DNA of 64,000 bases from an uncultured Eubacteriales bacterium (GCA_902801845.1 CADCJW010000009.1:1-64000), one strand, 5' to 3'. Shown: positions 42,402 to 51,730, counted from the first letter of the stretch. The notes: generated by a model from the letters alone, not told the origin. Numbers and translations are program-made.

Positions 42402-42439
42402 ATGCGCCGCGGAGAGCAAGGCACTCCTGTGCGGCAGGC

Positions 42440-42700
42440 ATGTTCATCCGGGAGGCGAAAGCCTACGGGGACAAGGTGGCCGTCAACCGGAAGAACGGGC
42501 GCAAGGGGGCCCAGGCCCGATGGGGCAAGCCGTCGAAAGCCGATGGCGAACGCCATCCCCCGCATGGCGAACATGGCCAAGACAAAGAATATGACAATGA
42601 CAAAGAGTATGACAATGAGTATGAGAAAGAAGAGGAGAATGACAAGGAGCATGAGCAGGAGTATGTGTGTGTGACCAAAGAAAAAGAGCCCATCCGGGGG
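42440..42700 (+). pseudogene. Remnant of a phage/plasmid replication-protein-like gene
   Basis: The frame encodes AKAYGDKVAVNRKNGRKGAQ followed by ARWGKPSK, which resembles the linker of DnaD-type phage replisome organizers ('NRxNGxKGG'). A Glu/Asp/Lys/Tyr low-complexity run (KEYDNDKEYDNEYEKEEEN) follows. No ribosome binding site is present, the N-terminal domain is missing, and beyond about 42,700 the frame only runs antisense to the MBOAT gene. It is best read as a degraded fragment in a 450-bp gap. Confidence 0.35.
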
Positions 42701-42751
42701 GACGGGCACACACATACGTCAGAACGGCCAAAGGGAGAGATCTGTCTTGGG

Positions 42752-44311
42752 TCAGAATCGTCCGTATATGAAGTCGGAGGCCGTGTATCCGGGGCCGTAG
42801 GCGCCGAGAAGCAGGCACAGCAGCAGCAGGCCGGCGGCGGTGAGCCACAGCTTCCAGGGGCTGTCCAGGAAGCGGCGGAAGGAGCCCTCCCCCTTCTTCA
42901 AGCTCACGAAGAGGAGCAGGGCCGCCCCCACCAGCAGGATGGCCCACGCTGCCCCCGAAAGGCCCAGGGCGGAGAGCTGGGCCGCCACCTGGCCGTAGTT
43001 CCACGTGGTGAACAGGGACGAGAAGGCCCCCCACACCCCGGCGGGCCCGGCGTAGCAGTCCCACAGGCGGATGAGGGACATGAGCAGGAAGGTCCTGAGG
43101 ATCTCGAAGCACCTGTAGCCCTTTTTCTCCTTCAGGCCCGGGAATCGGCCGTGGAACCGGTCGTAGAGGGGCTTGAGAGTCAGGGAGAGTATGATGACCA
43201 CCCCGTTGGTCAGGCCCCACAGGGCAAAGTTCCAGCCCGCCCCGTGCCACACGCCGGTGGCCAGCCAGGTGAGAAGGGTGGCGGCGTACAGGGGCAGGCG
43301 GCTCAGAAAGCCGTTGCCGAAGCGGCCCCGCAGCCCCTTGGTCCAGCGGAGGAAGGCCTTGCTTACGTTCAGGGGATAGAACACATAGTCCCGAAACCAG
43401 CTGCCCATGGTCATGTGCCAGCGGGTCCAGTACTCCTCGATGTTCCTCGAGAGATAGGGCCGATCGAAGTTCTCCGGCATGGTCACACCGAAGAGCTCGC
43501 CCACGCCCAGAGCGATGTCGATGCCGCCGGTGAAGTCGGCGTAGAGCCGGAGGGCGTAGAGGACCATGCCCAGCAGGACCCAGCTCCCCCGGTACTCGGC
43601 GGCCTGGGCCCTGAACAGCAGGGACAGGGCGGGGGCCAGCCGATCCGCCAGGATCAGCTTCTTCCCGTAGCCCCACAGCATCCGCACCAGGCCCCGACCC
43701 AGCCGGTCCCAATCGAAGTCAGCCCCCTCGTAGAGGGTCTTAGAGAGCATGTCGTAGCGGCTGATGGGCCCCTGGATCATCTGGGGGAAGAAGGAAGCGA
43801 AGAGGGCGTACTTCAACAGGTTCGTTTCCGGCGGGTACTTGCCCCGCTTCACGTCGATGAGGTAGCCGATGGACTGGAAGGTGTAGAAGGAGATGCCCAG
43901 GGGCAGCACCCAATCCACCCGCCAGGGGGCATGAAAGGCCTCCAGCAGGAAGGACGTGTATTTCAGGGCCCCCAAAAGGCCCAGGTTGAGCAATAGCCCC
44001 AGGAGGAACAGGGCGGTGCGCTTCCTGTTCTGCCGCTGCTTATAGGCGGTCAGCGCCTCCTTGGGAAGGTTCTTCTTGTGAAGGGCCGTATAGGCCTTCT
44101 GGGCCGCCAGATTCCGGCCCAGCAAGCGAGCCGTCCCATAGACGCTGAGGACGGTGACGGCCAAAAAGGGCAGGAATTTAGGGCCGCAGAGGGCATAAAA
44201 AGCCACGCTCCCCCCCAGCAGGGCGAGATAGCGCAGCCTCTTGGGCAAAGCGTAGTAGATTATGAGCAGCCCGCCCACCAGCAGCAGGAAGCCGCCCGAG
44301 AGAAAGGTCAT
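42752..44311 (-). CDS. MBOAT-family O-acyltransferase (DltB-like)
   Basis: 519 residues with about eleven membrane segments. The MBOAT core has SFYTFQSIGYLIDVKRGK, FFPQMIQGPISRY, FTGGIDIALGVGELFG and FDRPYLSRNIEEYWTRWHMT, with the conserved His in TGVWHGAGWNFALWGLTNGV. It transfers an acyl group from a carrier protein across the membrane to a surface polymer. It ends an operon with a carrier protein and adenylating enzyme, the DltB arrangement. The acyl group need not be D-alanine. Confidence 0.93.
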   Translation of the reverse strand: MTFLSGGFLLLVGGLLIIYYALPKRLRYLALLGGSVAFYALCGPKFLPFLAVTVLSVYGTARLLGRNLAAQKAYTALHKKNLPKEALTAYKQRQNRKRTALFLLGLLLNLGLLGALKYTSFLLEAFHAPWRVDWVLPLGISFYTFQSIGYLIDVKRGKYPPETNLLKYALFASFFPQMIQGPISRYDMLSKTLYEGADFDWDRLGRGLVRMLWGYGKKLILADRLAPALSLLFRAQAAEYRGSWVLLGMVLYALRLYADFTGGIDIALGVGELFGVTMPENFDRPYLSRNIEEYWTRWHMTMGSWFRDYVFYPLNVSKAFLRWTKGLRGRFGNGFLSRLPLYAATLLTWLATGVWHGAGWNFALWGLTNGVVIILSLTLKPLYDRFHGRFPGLKEKKGYRCFEILRTFLLMSLIRLWDCYAGPAGVWGAFSSLFTTWNYGQVAAQLSALGLSGAAWAILLVGAALLLFVSLKKGEGSFRRFLDSPWKLWLTAAGLLLLCLLLGAYGPGYTASDFIYGRF

Positions 44312-44545
44312 TTATTCGTCTTCCCGTTTTTGGATCAGGGCAAAGAGGGCCCGGGCGCTGTTGAAGTTCTCGGGGACGATGTCCACCGCCCCCAGCTCCA
44401 CGTCATAGGTCTCGGACAGCTCCGCCGCGATGGACACCACGTCGAAGGAAGTCAGCACCTTGTTGTCGATGAGGCCCTCCGCGTGAAGGAAGTCCACCTC
44501 GGGATGCAGGTCCGAAAGCAGGTCCAAAAGCTGTTCAAAGGTCAT
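44312..44545 (-). CDS. Acyl/D-alanyl carrier protein (DltC-like)
   Basis: 77 residues: MTFEQLLDLLSDLHPEVDFL, then NKVLTSFDVVSIAAELSETY. The Ser of TSF (residue 33) would carry phosphopantetheine; the residue before it is Thr, where most carriers have Asp (DSF/DSL). It takes the activated acid from the adjacent ligase. Start overlaps the ligase stop by four bases, and the MBOAT start follows directly. Confidence 0.85.
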   Translation of the reverse strand: MTFEQLLDLLSDLHPEVDFLHAEGLIDNKVLTSFDVVSIAAELSETYDVELGAVDIVPENFNSARALFALIQKREDE

Positions 44546-46023
44546 TTTCCATACTCCTTTTGTTCGATGGTCCGCCGATCCAGCTTCCCGTTGGGCAGAT
44601 GGGGAAGCTCCGGCCGCTGCTCGGTCCGGCTGGGGGTCATATAGCCGGGGAGCTTTTGCTTTAGCCCGATGACCACGTCCCAGGGCTGGGCCGGACCCGA
44701 ATAGAAGAGGTCGATCCGCTGCCGGTCCGCCACATAGAGGCAGGCGGCCTCGTGGACTCCCTTCAGGCTCAGGGCGGCGGCTTCCACCTCCCCCAGTTCC
44801 ACCCGATGGCCCATATGCTTCACCTGCCGGTCCCGGCGGCCCAGGAACACCAGATCCCCGTTCTCGTCCCACCGGCCCCGATCGCCGGTGCGGTAGAAGG
44901 TGGCCCCGGTACCCCGCGGATCGGGCAAAAAGACCTCCGCCGTGCGGACCGGGTCATGGTAATACCCCGCCATGACGCAGGGGCCGCCGATGACGATCTC
45001 CCCCTCCGTGTCCGGCCGGCCCTCGTCGTTCAGCAGGATCACCTCCGTGCCGGGGAAGGGCTTCCCCACGGGCACGGGCTTGTCCGGGTCCTGGGGACCG
45101 AGAACGGGATGGAAGCAGCTCATGCCCGTGCATTCCGTGGCTCCGTAGAGCTGGAAGATCCGGGCGTTAGGGCAGGCCTGCTGCCAGGCAGATAGCTGCT
45201 TCACGGGCAAGACCTCGCTGCCGAAGCACATCAGCCGTATCTCCCTGGGCAAGATGGCCCGGAAGGTGCGGAGCTTGGATACCAAACTGAAGGCGGAGGA
45301 CACCCAGCACAGGGCGTTGATCCCCCGATCGTTGATATATTGGATGAGGGCCATGGGGTTCACGAACAGCTCCCGGGGCAGCAGATACGCCGTGCCCCCG
45401 CCCACGATGACCCCCAGCAGCTCCTTGAGCCAGGCGTCGAAATAGAGAGGGGACTGGATGCCGAAGACCAAACTCTCATCGAAGCCCAGGGCCTTGGGCA
45501 AAGTTTGGGCATAGTCCAGAAGGGAGCTGTTGCGGATGGAGACCCCCTTGGGCTCCCCCGTGGAGCCGGAGGTGAACACCACGTAGGCCAGATCCTCCCC
45601 CTCCGCCTCCTCCCGGAGCCGATCCGGAGCCGGGAAGGACGCGGCGCCGCCGTATAAAAGATGCTCCGCCGCGGGGCACAGGCCCTCCGCCGCGGTAAGA
45701 TTTTGTTTGTCCGCCAGGATGAACCGGGGGTTCAGCGTCCGCACGATCCGCTCCAGCCGCTCCCGGGGCATCTGCTCGTCCAGGGGCACGTAGAAGCAGC
45801 CCGCCTCCATGACGCCCAGGAACGCGGCCACCTCCTCGGCGCCCCGCTCCATAAGCACGCCCACGGGCTCCCGCCGGGCGCCGCCGTTCTTCAGGCAGGC
45901 GCCGATGCCCGCCGCCGCCTGGCGAAGCTGGCGGAAGGTGAGGCCCTTCTCCCCGTCGGAGAAGGCCAGCTTGTCGGGGAGCCGGTCCGCCGTCCCGTTC
46001 AGATAGGATAGGATGCTCTTCAT
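44542..46023 (-). CDS. AMP-forming amino-acid/acid ligase (DltA-like)
   Basis: 493 residues. A3 motif YVVFTSGSTGEPKGVSIRN, A5 LYGATECTGMSC, A7 YRTGDRGRWDENGDLVFLGR and A8-A10 segments QVKHMGHRVELGEVEAA and LPNGKLDRRTIE mark a non-ribosomal-peptide-type adenylation enzyme of DltA size. It activates an amino or other acid with ATP and loads the small carrier. Substrate cannot be fixed from motifs alone. Confidence 0.9.
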   Translation of the reverse strand: MKSILSYLNGTADRLPDKLAFSDGEKGLTFRQLRQAAAGIGACLKNGGARREPVGVLMERGAEEVAAFLGVMEAGCFYVPLDEQMPRERLERIVRTLNPRFILADKQNLTAAEGLCPAAEHLLYGGAASFPAPDRLREEAEGEDLAYVVFTSGSTGEPKGVSIRNSSLLDYAQTLPKALGFDESLVFGIQSPLYFDAWLKELLGVIVGGGTAYLLPRELFVNPMALIQYINDRGINALCWVSSAFSLVSKLRTFRAILPREIRLMCFGSEVLPVKQLSAWQQACPNARIFQLYGATECTGMSCFHPVLGPQDPDKPVPVGKPFPGTEVILLNDEGRPDTEGEIVIGGPCVMAGYYHDPVRTAEVFLPDPRGTGATFYRTGDRGRWDENGDLVFLGRRDRQVKHMGHRVELGEVEAAALSLKGVHEAACLYVADRQRIDLFYSGPAQPWDVVIGLKQKLPGYMTPSRTEQRPELPHLPNGKLDRRTIEQKEYGK

Positions 46024-46700
46024 GCGCCGCCCTCCTCCTTTTCCACCGCCCGGTATTCGATGGCGCTGACGCGGCGGCTGTCCCCCTCGGATTCCTTCAC
46101 CTGGACGACGAGCATGGTCCGGCCGTCGTCGTAGCTGTAGACGCCGTTCTTCTCCTCGCCCCCCAGCAGGGACAGGAGCTTGTCCTCCTCGTCGTAGATG
46201 CGAAGGCCCTGGGGGGTGACGATGGTGTCGTCGGCCACGGTGATCACCGTGATCCGCTCCACCCCCTCCACCTCGTTCACCGTCAGCTCGAAGCCGGGGT
46301 AGTAATAAAACTTGTCCTTGCCCAGATAGGCGCAGCTGTCCGCCTCAAAGCTGCCCACGGGGTCGCCCAGGGCAGCGAGGATTGGGGCTGCTTCCATCAT
46401 GGGCTCCATGCGGACGCCCTTGCTCTCAAAATAGAGTTCCGGCACCGCTGCCGGGGCCTGGGGTTCCGGCTCCGCCGCTTCCGCCGCCGGTTGGGGCTCG
46501 GCCGTGGCCTCCGCGGGAGCAGGCGCCGCCTCCGTGGCCTTGGGGGCCGCCGGGGCCGCCGTAGCCTTGGCCGCGTTGGGGTCCATATAGACCACGCCCT
46601 CCCGGGGCTTGGTCTCCACCGCCTTTTGGCCGCAGCCCAAAAGGGCCAAAAGCAGCAGGATCAGGAGAAAAACCAGTCCCTTTCGGTTCATATCCCTCAT
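46020..46700 (-). CDS. Putative lipoprotein of the Dlt-like operon
   Basis: 226 residues. A signal peptide ends in the lipobox LLALLGC. An Ala/Pro/Glu-rich linker (about residues 40-85) leads to a globular domain with YLGKDKFYYYPGFELTVNEV and GLRIYDEEDKLLSLLGG. No family recognised. Start and stop overlap the neighbouring genes by four bases, so it belongs to the surface-modification machinery. Confidence 0.75.
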   Translation of the reverse strand: MRDMNRKGLVFLLILLLLALLGCGQKAVETKPREGVVYMDPNAAKATAAPAAPKATEAAPAPAEATAEPQPAAEAAEPEPQAPAAVPELYFESKGVRMEPMMEAAPILAALGDPVGSFEADSCAYLGKDKFYYYPGFELTVNEVEGVERITVITVADDTIVTPQGLRIYDEEDKLLSLLGGEEKNGVYSYDDGRTMLVVQVKESEGDSRRVSAIEYRAVEKEEGGA

Positions 46701-47731
46701 GCGCCGCGTCCCCCTTCCGTCTTTTGCCGTTCATATCGGGTGGCCAGGGCCCCGTATCGGGAGGCCGTGACCAGATCGTTCCGTTCGTCCTTCAGCTCCA
46801 CCCGCTCCGAGAGCCAGGTCCCGAACCAGCGGGTGTACTTCTCCACCCCGAACACGTTCAGGTGGATGCCGCCGTCGTAGGTGTCCGTTGAAAGGTCGAT
46901 GCCCATCTCCTCCATGTGGGGGATGGCGTTCAGGTACTCCACCCCGTTCTTTTGGGCGTATTCCGTGAGCCATTGGTCCCACTCGTCGTACCAGGCCGGG
47001 TACAGGCAGGGGCTCTTCACCAGAATGAGGGCGATCCCCTTCTCCCGGCACAGGGCCACGATCCGATCGAGGTACGCCACCGGCTTCTCCCCGAACTCCG
47101 CTTCCCGAAGGGGCGGCGCGGCGGGGAGCCGGGTGAAGGGCACCGCTTCCGTCCGCATGAGATAGCCGTTGAAGGTGAGCTCCGGCCCCTTGAACAGGTA
47201 CCGGGCGTCCTCCCCCGTGAGCTCGAAGAGCCTGTCGTGGTATCGGAGCAGGGGCACGTAGTAGCTGAGCTCGGATTCCCCCTCCGTCATGGAGGCTCGG
47301 ACGGCCTCGAACTTCTCCCGGCTCAGGCGCATGCCGTCCAGCGTCATCCGGTTATAGGCTTCGCTTTGGGGCTCCCCATACCGCAGGGAGCAGACGGACA
47401 GCACCACCGCCCGGGGGGTCTCCTTTTTCAAGCATTCCGCCAGCAGATAGTAGCTCTGCCACATGAGCTGCTGGGCGCTGCCCCGGATGTAGCTGGTGGC
47501 CCCGAACTCCTCGAACAGGGTCACCGGGGAAAAGCTTTCGTATACCTCGCAATCCCCCACGAAGAGGATCTGGTGGCCCTCCCCGGCGTGATCGTACCAG
47601 TTCTGCACCATGCTCCCCTCCAGGGTGATCCCAGAGGCGTACTTGGGCCGCACCAGCAGCCCCAGTCCCCAGATGAGGACCGCCGCCAGCACCAGGGCGA
47701 ATACGGGAGCGATCCAACGGTTAGCTTTCAC
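46697..47731 (-). CDS. Membrane-anchored SGNH protein (DltD-like)
   Basis: 344 residues. One N-terminal helix (WIAPVFALVLAAVLIWGLGLL) anchors an outward SGNH-type domain: FVGDCEVYESFSP (block I, with Asp-Cys replacing the usual Asp-Ser), CSLRYGEPQ, ALILVKSPCLYPAWYDEW and GGIHLNVFGVEKYTRW (Asp-x-x-His region). GTG at 47731 with AGGAAG 6 bases upstream is the best start; the frame extends to 47782 without support. It fills the DltD position next to DltA/B/C-like genes. Confidence 0.8.
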   Translation of the reverse strand: MKANRWIAPVFALVLAAVLIWGLGLLVRPKYASGITLEGSMVQNWYDHAGEGHQILFVGDCEVYESFSPVTLFEEFGATSYIRGSAQQLMWQSYYLLAECLKKETPRAVVLSVCSLRYGEPQSEAYNRMTLDGMRLSREKFEAVRASMTEGESELSYYVPLLRYHDRLFELTGEDARYLFKGPELTFNGYLMRTEAVPFTRLPAAPPLREAEFGEKPVAYLDRIVALCREKGIALILVKSPCLYPAWYDEWDQWLTEYAQKNGVEYLNAIPHMEEMGIDLSTDTYDGGIHLNVFGVEKYTRWFGTWLSERVELKDERNDLVTASRYGALATRYERQKTEGGRGA

Positions 47732-47791
47732 TAAAAACTTCCTGCCTTTCTCCATGCGCCAGGCGGAACGGCTTTGCCGCACCGCTGGCGC

Positions 47792-47967
47792 AAATCATGG
47801 CGAAGCCAAATCATTGCCGCGCGGAATGGCAGAGCCATGCCGCAGGCAAATCATGCACCGCCAGGTGCAAATCATCCGATGATTTGATGCTGACGCATCA
47901 TGATTTGGGCTGTCGCCCATGATTTCTCGCCGCGCCTTGCCGTGGGCAATGCGCAGCTCCATGATTT
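47792..47967. repeat. Palindromic AAATCAT array with hairpin spacers
   Basis: Four AAATCAT units (47792, 47808, 47848, 47869) are followed after CCG by four ATGATTT units (47879, 47900, 47919, 47961). Spacers fold by themselves: GGC-GAA-GCC, GCACC-GCCA-GGTGC, GATGC-TGAC-GCATC, GGGC-TGTC-GCCC. The whole is a large inverted structure centred near 47,877. Confidence 0.85.
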
Positions 47968-47987
47968 GCGCTGCGCGCATCGTCTTC

Positions 47988-50063
47988 CTACCAGTCTCTT
48001 ATGTATCGGCTGGTGGGGGTATCGGGATAGACCTTGTGGTCGTATCGCCAGAAGAAGGGGTACAGCTTCAGCACCTCCTCGGTGGTGAGCATGAAGCACT
48101 CGTACTTCCGGCTGGGGCCGTCGTTCAGCGGATCGAAATGGTACCAGCCCGTGCCCAGGTCCACCAGCAGCCAATAGTGATGGGCGTTGCTGTAGCGGGT
48201 GATGAACATGGTCTTGGCGCCGATCTTGTCCAGCAGGAGCTTGGCCGCCGCGCAGTAGGTAAAGCAGTCCCCCCGCCGGGTGGTGAGCCCCCGCCAGGCC
48301 TCGTACTTCCAGTCCCGCTTGTTGGACTTCTCCGTGTAGGAGTAGGTCCCCTTCACGTACTGGTAGATGGCGTAGGCCTTTTGACCCAGGGTCATGTCGT
48401 CGGTCACCAGGGAGGCAAGGACCTCCTCCGCCTTGGCGTCCAACGCCTCGTCGGAGACGCCGGGCCGGATGAAGGTGAGGACGATGGTCCGGCTGGCGCT
48501 GTTCCCCGCCCGGTCCGTGGCGGTGAAGACCACCCGATAGTTCCCCGCCTTATAGATGTCCACGGCGGAATTGTCCACGGTGAGGAGGATGTCCTCCTGA
48601 TCGTCGGCGTTGTCCGTGGCCCACACCTGGGAAAAGTAGGAGACCGCCTCCCCCAGATACACGTACCGGGTGCTGGTACCGAAGATCTTGGGCGGCTCCG
48701 TGTCGGGCACGATGTCCACCGTCCCCGAGATCTCGGTCCGGTTCCCCCCCAGGTCCACCGCCTCGATGGTCACGGGCTGGGGACCCATTTGGGTCCAGTC
48801 GGGGGACACCAGGTAGGTGTAGGTGAGCTTCGTCTCGTCCTCCGCAAGATCCAGGAGCATTTCCGGAGCCTGGGGATGATCGAGATACCCCATAAGCTGC
48901 TTCGGGAAGGCCAAAACGGGGGCCACGGTGTCCACCACGTAGAGCCGCTGGATGCAGGGCACCTCGTCCACCTGGGCCAGGATATCGTAGCAGCCGGGGA
49001 CCTTGGGCACGAACCGGGCCACCATGATCTCCCCGGAGAACCGGCTATCCAGGGCCTGCTGGGCCTCCTCCACGTCCTTGCCGGTGAGGAAGCGGCGGCT
49101 GGCCTCCCAGGTGAGGGGCATGAGATCGGAGATAAGGACCTGCACGGTGCCCGTCGTCCGATTCCCGCCGGCGTCCGTCACGGCCACGGTCACCGGCTGA
49201 TAGCCGTTTTGCGTCCAGTCCGGAGCGGGATCGAAGGCATAGGTCAGGGCCGACACGTCCCGGGCGGACTTGACCAGGCTTTCCGGCGTCAGGGCCTCCC
49301 CCCGCTTCGTGAAGGCCACCTCCTCAAAATCGCATACCGGCAGCACCGTGTCCCGGACCACCAGGGCCGTTTCGAAGGGCTCCCCCTCCGCCTCCAACGA
49401 CAAAGCGTAGACCCCCGGCACGGTGGTGTCCACGGTGGCCGGGTCCGTGATAAAGCGGCCCGTCATGGTGTCGTTGGACATAAAGGCGTCGATGGGCGGC
49501 ACGTCCTCCCCCGCCTCGATGGTCACCTTGGGCACGGCGCCCACGATGACGCAGCTGGTTTCCACATAGCCCACGTTCCCGGACATATCCTCCAGCCGGA
49601 TCTTCACGGGCCACTCCCCCGCCTTGTGGAAGACGGGCGCCGTCTCGAAGCCCACGGCCACCAGCTGCTGGTCCACCAGGTCCGTAAGGAAAGCGTCGGG
49701 CCCCAGCTCCTCGTCCACGCCCAGGACCTGGGGGACGCCCTTAGCCTGGGGGGCGGTGGTGTCCCTGAGTTGGACCTGAGCGATGCGGGGGCCGTCCCTG
49801 CCCGCCACCAACACCCAGTGGTCGGCAGGCTTTGTCCAGTCGATCCGGTCCGTATCGAAGGCGTAGCGGCCCTCGCCCCCGTCCTTCATGAGGGCGGAGG
49901 GCGGCGGACAGCTCCCGGAAAGCTCCCAGACCGTCACCGGCCGGACCTGCCGATAGAGCCAGTGGTAGCCGCCGATGGGCAGCGCCACCAACAGCAGGAG
50001 CCCCTCCAGCAAAAGCCAAAGCCAGCGGGTCCTATGCGCTTGTCGCTCCTCGGTGTGCTCCAC
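47988..50063 (-). CDS. Large extracellular transglutaminase-like protein
   Basis: 691 residues. One N-terminal helix (WLWLLLEGLLLLVALPIGGY) anchors it. Four or five Ig-like/cadherin-like beta modules follow, each with a variation of 'VTVxAxDxGGNxT' (VTVAVTDAGGNRTTG, VTIEAVDLGGNRTE, VVFTATDRAGNSASR). The C-terminal transglutaminase-like domain has RRGDCFTYCAAAK (Cys), NAHHYWLLVDL (His) and HFDPLND (Asp). It would act on the cell wall or a surface protein. First gene of the Dlt-like operon, separated from the rest by the palindromic array. Confidence 0.88.
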   Translation of the reverse strand: MEHTEERQAHRTRWLWLLLEGLLLLVALPIGGYHWLYRQVRPVTVWELSGSCPPPSALMKDGGEGRYAFDTDRIDWTKPADHWVLVAGRDGPRIAQVQLRDTTAPQAKGVPQVLGVDEELGPDAFLTDLVDQQLVAVGFETAPVFHKAGEWPVKIRLEDMSGNVGYVETSCVIVGAVPKVTIEAGEDVPPIDAFMSNDTMTGRFITDPATVDTTVPGVYALSLEAEGEPFETALVVRDTVLPVCDFEEVAFTKRGEALTPESLVKSARDVSALTYAFDPAPDWTQNGYQPVTVAVTDAGGNRTTGTVQVLISDLMPLTWEASRRFLTGKDVEEAQQALDSRFSGEIMVARFVPKVPGCYDILAQVDEVPCIQRLYVVDTVAPVLAFPKQLMGYLDHPQAPEMLLDLAEDETKLTYTYLVSPDWTQMGPQPVTIEAVDLGGNRTEISGTVDIVPDTEPPKIFGTSTRYVYLGEAVSYFSQVWATDNADDQEDILLTVDNSAVDIYKAGNYRVVFTATDRAGNSASRTIVLTFIRPGVSDEALDAKAEEVLASLVTDDMTLGQKAYAIYQYVKGTYSYTEKSNKRDWKYEAWRGLTTRRGDCFTYCAAAKLLLDKIGAKTMFITRYSNAHHYWLLVDLGTGWYHFDPLNDGPSRKYECFMLTTEEVLKLYPFFWRYDHKVYPDTPTSRYIRDW

Positions 50064-50188
50064 GGCCGTGCCTCCATAAAAATACGTTCATATCATAAAA
50101 GAAAACACGCCCCTTGTCAATAAATCCCCAGCATATGGGTTGTAAAAACCGACCGCCGACACGAAGGACGGATCGTTTCTCCGCCCGG

Positions 50189-50217
50189 TTGCCAAAGGAC
50201 GAAAAAGAGCGTATACT
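50189..50217 (+). promoter_or_regulatory. Dipeptidase promoter
   Basis: TTGCCA at 50189-50194, 17 bases, TATACT at 50212-50217. Confidence 0.75.
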
Positions 50218-50249
50218 GAGAAAAACACGGGATAAAGGAGAGAAAAGCC

Positions 50250-51713
50250 ATGCCCTGCACCACCATCTTGGTCGGCAAGAAAGCCAGCAACGACGGTTCC
50301 ACCATGATCGCCCGGACCGACGACGGCCATTTCGACGTGAAGAAGCTCGTCGTCGTGGAGCCCAAGGACCAGCCGAAACAGTATACAAGCGTGATCCCCC
50401 ATCTGGAGATCCCCCTGCCGGAGGAGCCGCTTCGATACACCGCCTGCCCCAGCGTGGACCGGGAGAAGGGCATCTGGGCAGCCACGGGCATCAACGCCGC
50501 CAACGTGGGCATGACCGCCACGGAGACCATCACCTCCAACCCCCGGGTCCTTTCGGCGGACCCCCTGGTGGTCTATCAAAAGGCCCGGAAGCGGGGTGAA
50601 AAGGACGTGCCCGGCGGCATCGGCGAGGAGGACATCCTGGTGCTGGTGCTGCCCTATATCCGCACCGCCCGGGAGGGGGTGCTGCGCCTGGGGGCGCTGC
50701 TGGAACGGTACGGCACCTATGAAAGCAACGGCGTAGCCTTCAACGACGAAAACGAGATCTGGTGGTTGGAGACCGTGGGCGGCCACCACTGGCTGGCCCG
50801 CCGGGTGCCGGACGAGCAGGTGGTCATCGCCCCCAACCGGTTCGGCATGGATGGGTTCGACCTGAAGGACGCCTTCGGGGCGCAGAAGGAGCATCTTTGC
50901 TCGGCGGATCTGCGGGAATTCGTGGCGGAGAACCGGCTCGACTGCAATCAGGAGGGACGCTTCGACCCCCGGGACGTGTTCGGCTCCCACACGGACATGG
51001 ACCATATCTACAACACGCCCCGGTCCTGGTTCATGGGTAGGTATCTGTGCCCCCGCTCCCACCGCTGGGAGGGCCCCGACGCGGAGTTCGGCCCCGAGAG
51101 CAACGACGTGCCCTGGGCGCTGGTGCCGGATCGGAAGGTGGCCGCGGAGGACGTGAAGTATCTGCTGTCCACCCACTTCCAGGGCACGGACTACGACCCC
51201 TACACCAGCCGCGACACGGGCAAGCGGGGCATGTACCGGTCCATCGGCATCAATCGGACCGGGGTCACCGCCATCTGCCAGATCCGAAGCGGCGTGCCCG
51301 AGGCCATCAAAGGATTGGAGTGGATATGCTTCGGGTCCACCACCTTCGACGCCATCCTGCCCCTGTACCCCAACGTGCCCAAGATGCCTGCGTACCTCTC
51401 CGCCGTCACAAAGACCGTGTCCACGGAGAACTTCTATTGGGCCAGCCGGATTTTAGCGTGCCTCTGCGACCCCCACTTCGGCCAGACGGCCCAGCTCTTG
51501 GAGCGGTACCAGAACGCGGTGATGACGAAGGGCCGGCAGCTGGTCCGGGAGTACGACAGGCGGATGACCGATTCCGGCGACTTCTCCCTCGCCGCCGAGG
51601 CCAACGAAGCCCTGGCGAAGATGGCCCGCCGGGAGACCGACGACGCCCTCGGCCAGATCCTGCTCAAGGCCAGCGAGTGCATGAAGAACGGGTACGACCG
51701 GGCGGATAATTGA
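50250..51713 (+). CDS. pepD: C69-family dipeptidase (PepD type)
   Basis: 487 residues. MPCTTILVGKKASNDGSTMI places the nucleophile Cys at position 3, exposed after processing as in N-terminal-nucleophile hydrolases of family C69. TDDGHFDVKKLVVVEP, GINAANVGMTATETITSNPR and VAFNDENEIWWLETVGGHHW are typical. It cleaves dipeptides, probably in the cytoplasm since no signal peptide is visible. AGGAGAG precedes the ATG. Confidence 0.92.
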   Translation: MPCTTILVGKKASNDGSTMIARTDDGHFDVKKLVVVEPKDQPKQYTSVIPHLEIPLPEEPLRYTACPSVDREKGIWAATGINAANVGMTATETITSNPRVLSADPLVVYQKARKRGEKDVPGGIGEEDILVLVLPYIRTAREGVLRLGALLERYGTYESNGVAFNDENEIWWLETVGGHHWLARRVPDEQVVIAPNRFGMDGFDLKDAFGAQKEHLCSADLREFVAENRLDCNQEGRFDPRDVFGSHTDMDHIYNTPRSWFMGRYLCPRSHRWEGPDAEFGPESNDVPWALVPDRKVAAEDVKYLLSTHFQGTDYDPYTSRDTGKRGMYRSIGINRTGVTAICQIRSGVPEAIKGLEWICFGSTTFDAILPLYPNVPKMPAYLSAVTKTVSTENFYWASRILACLCDPHFGQTAQLLERYQNAVMTKGRQLVREYDRRMTDSGDFSLAAEANEALAKMARRETDDALGQILLKASECMKNGYDRADN

Positions 51714-51730
51714 GAGGGATTATTGAAAGC

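Noticed and set aside
42440..43996. 518-codon plus-strand frame
   Set aside because: Beyond about 42,700 it is antisense to the MBOAT gene; only the first part may be a real gene remnant.
47785..47980. CRISPR array
   Set aside because: The repeat unit is only 7 bases, changes orientation at the centre, and spacers are hairpins of unequal length; no cas genes are present.
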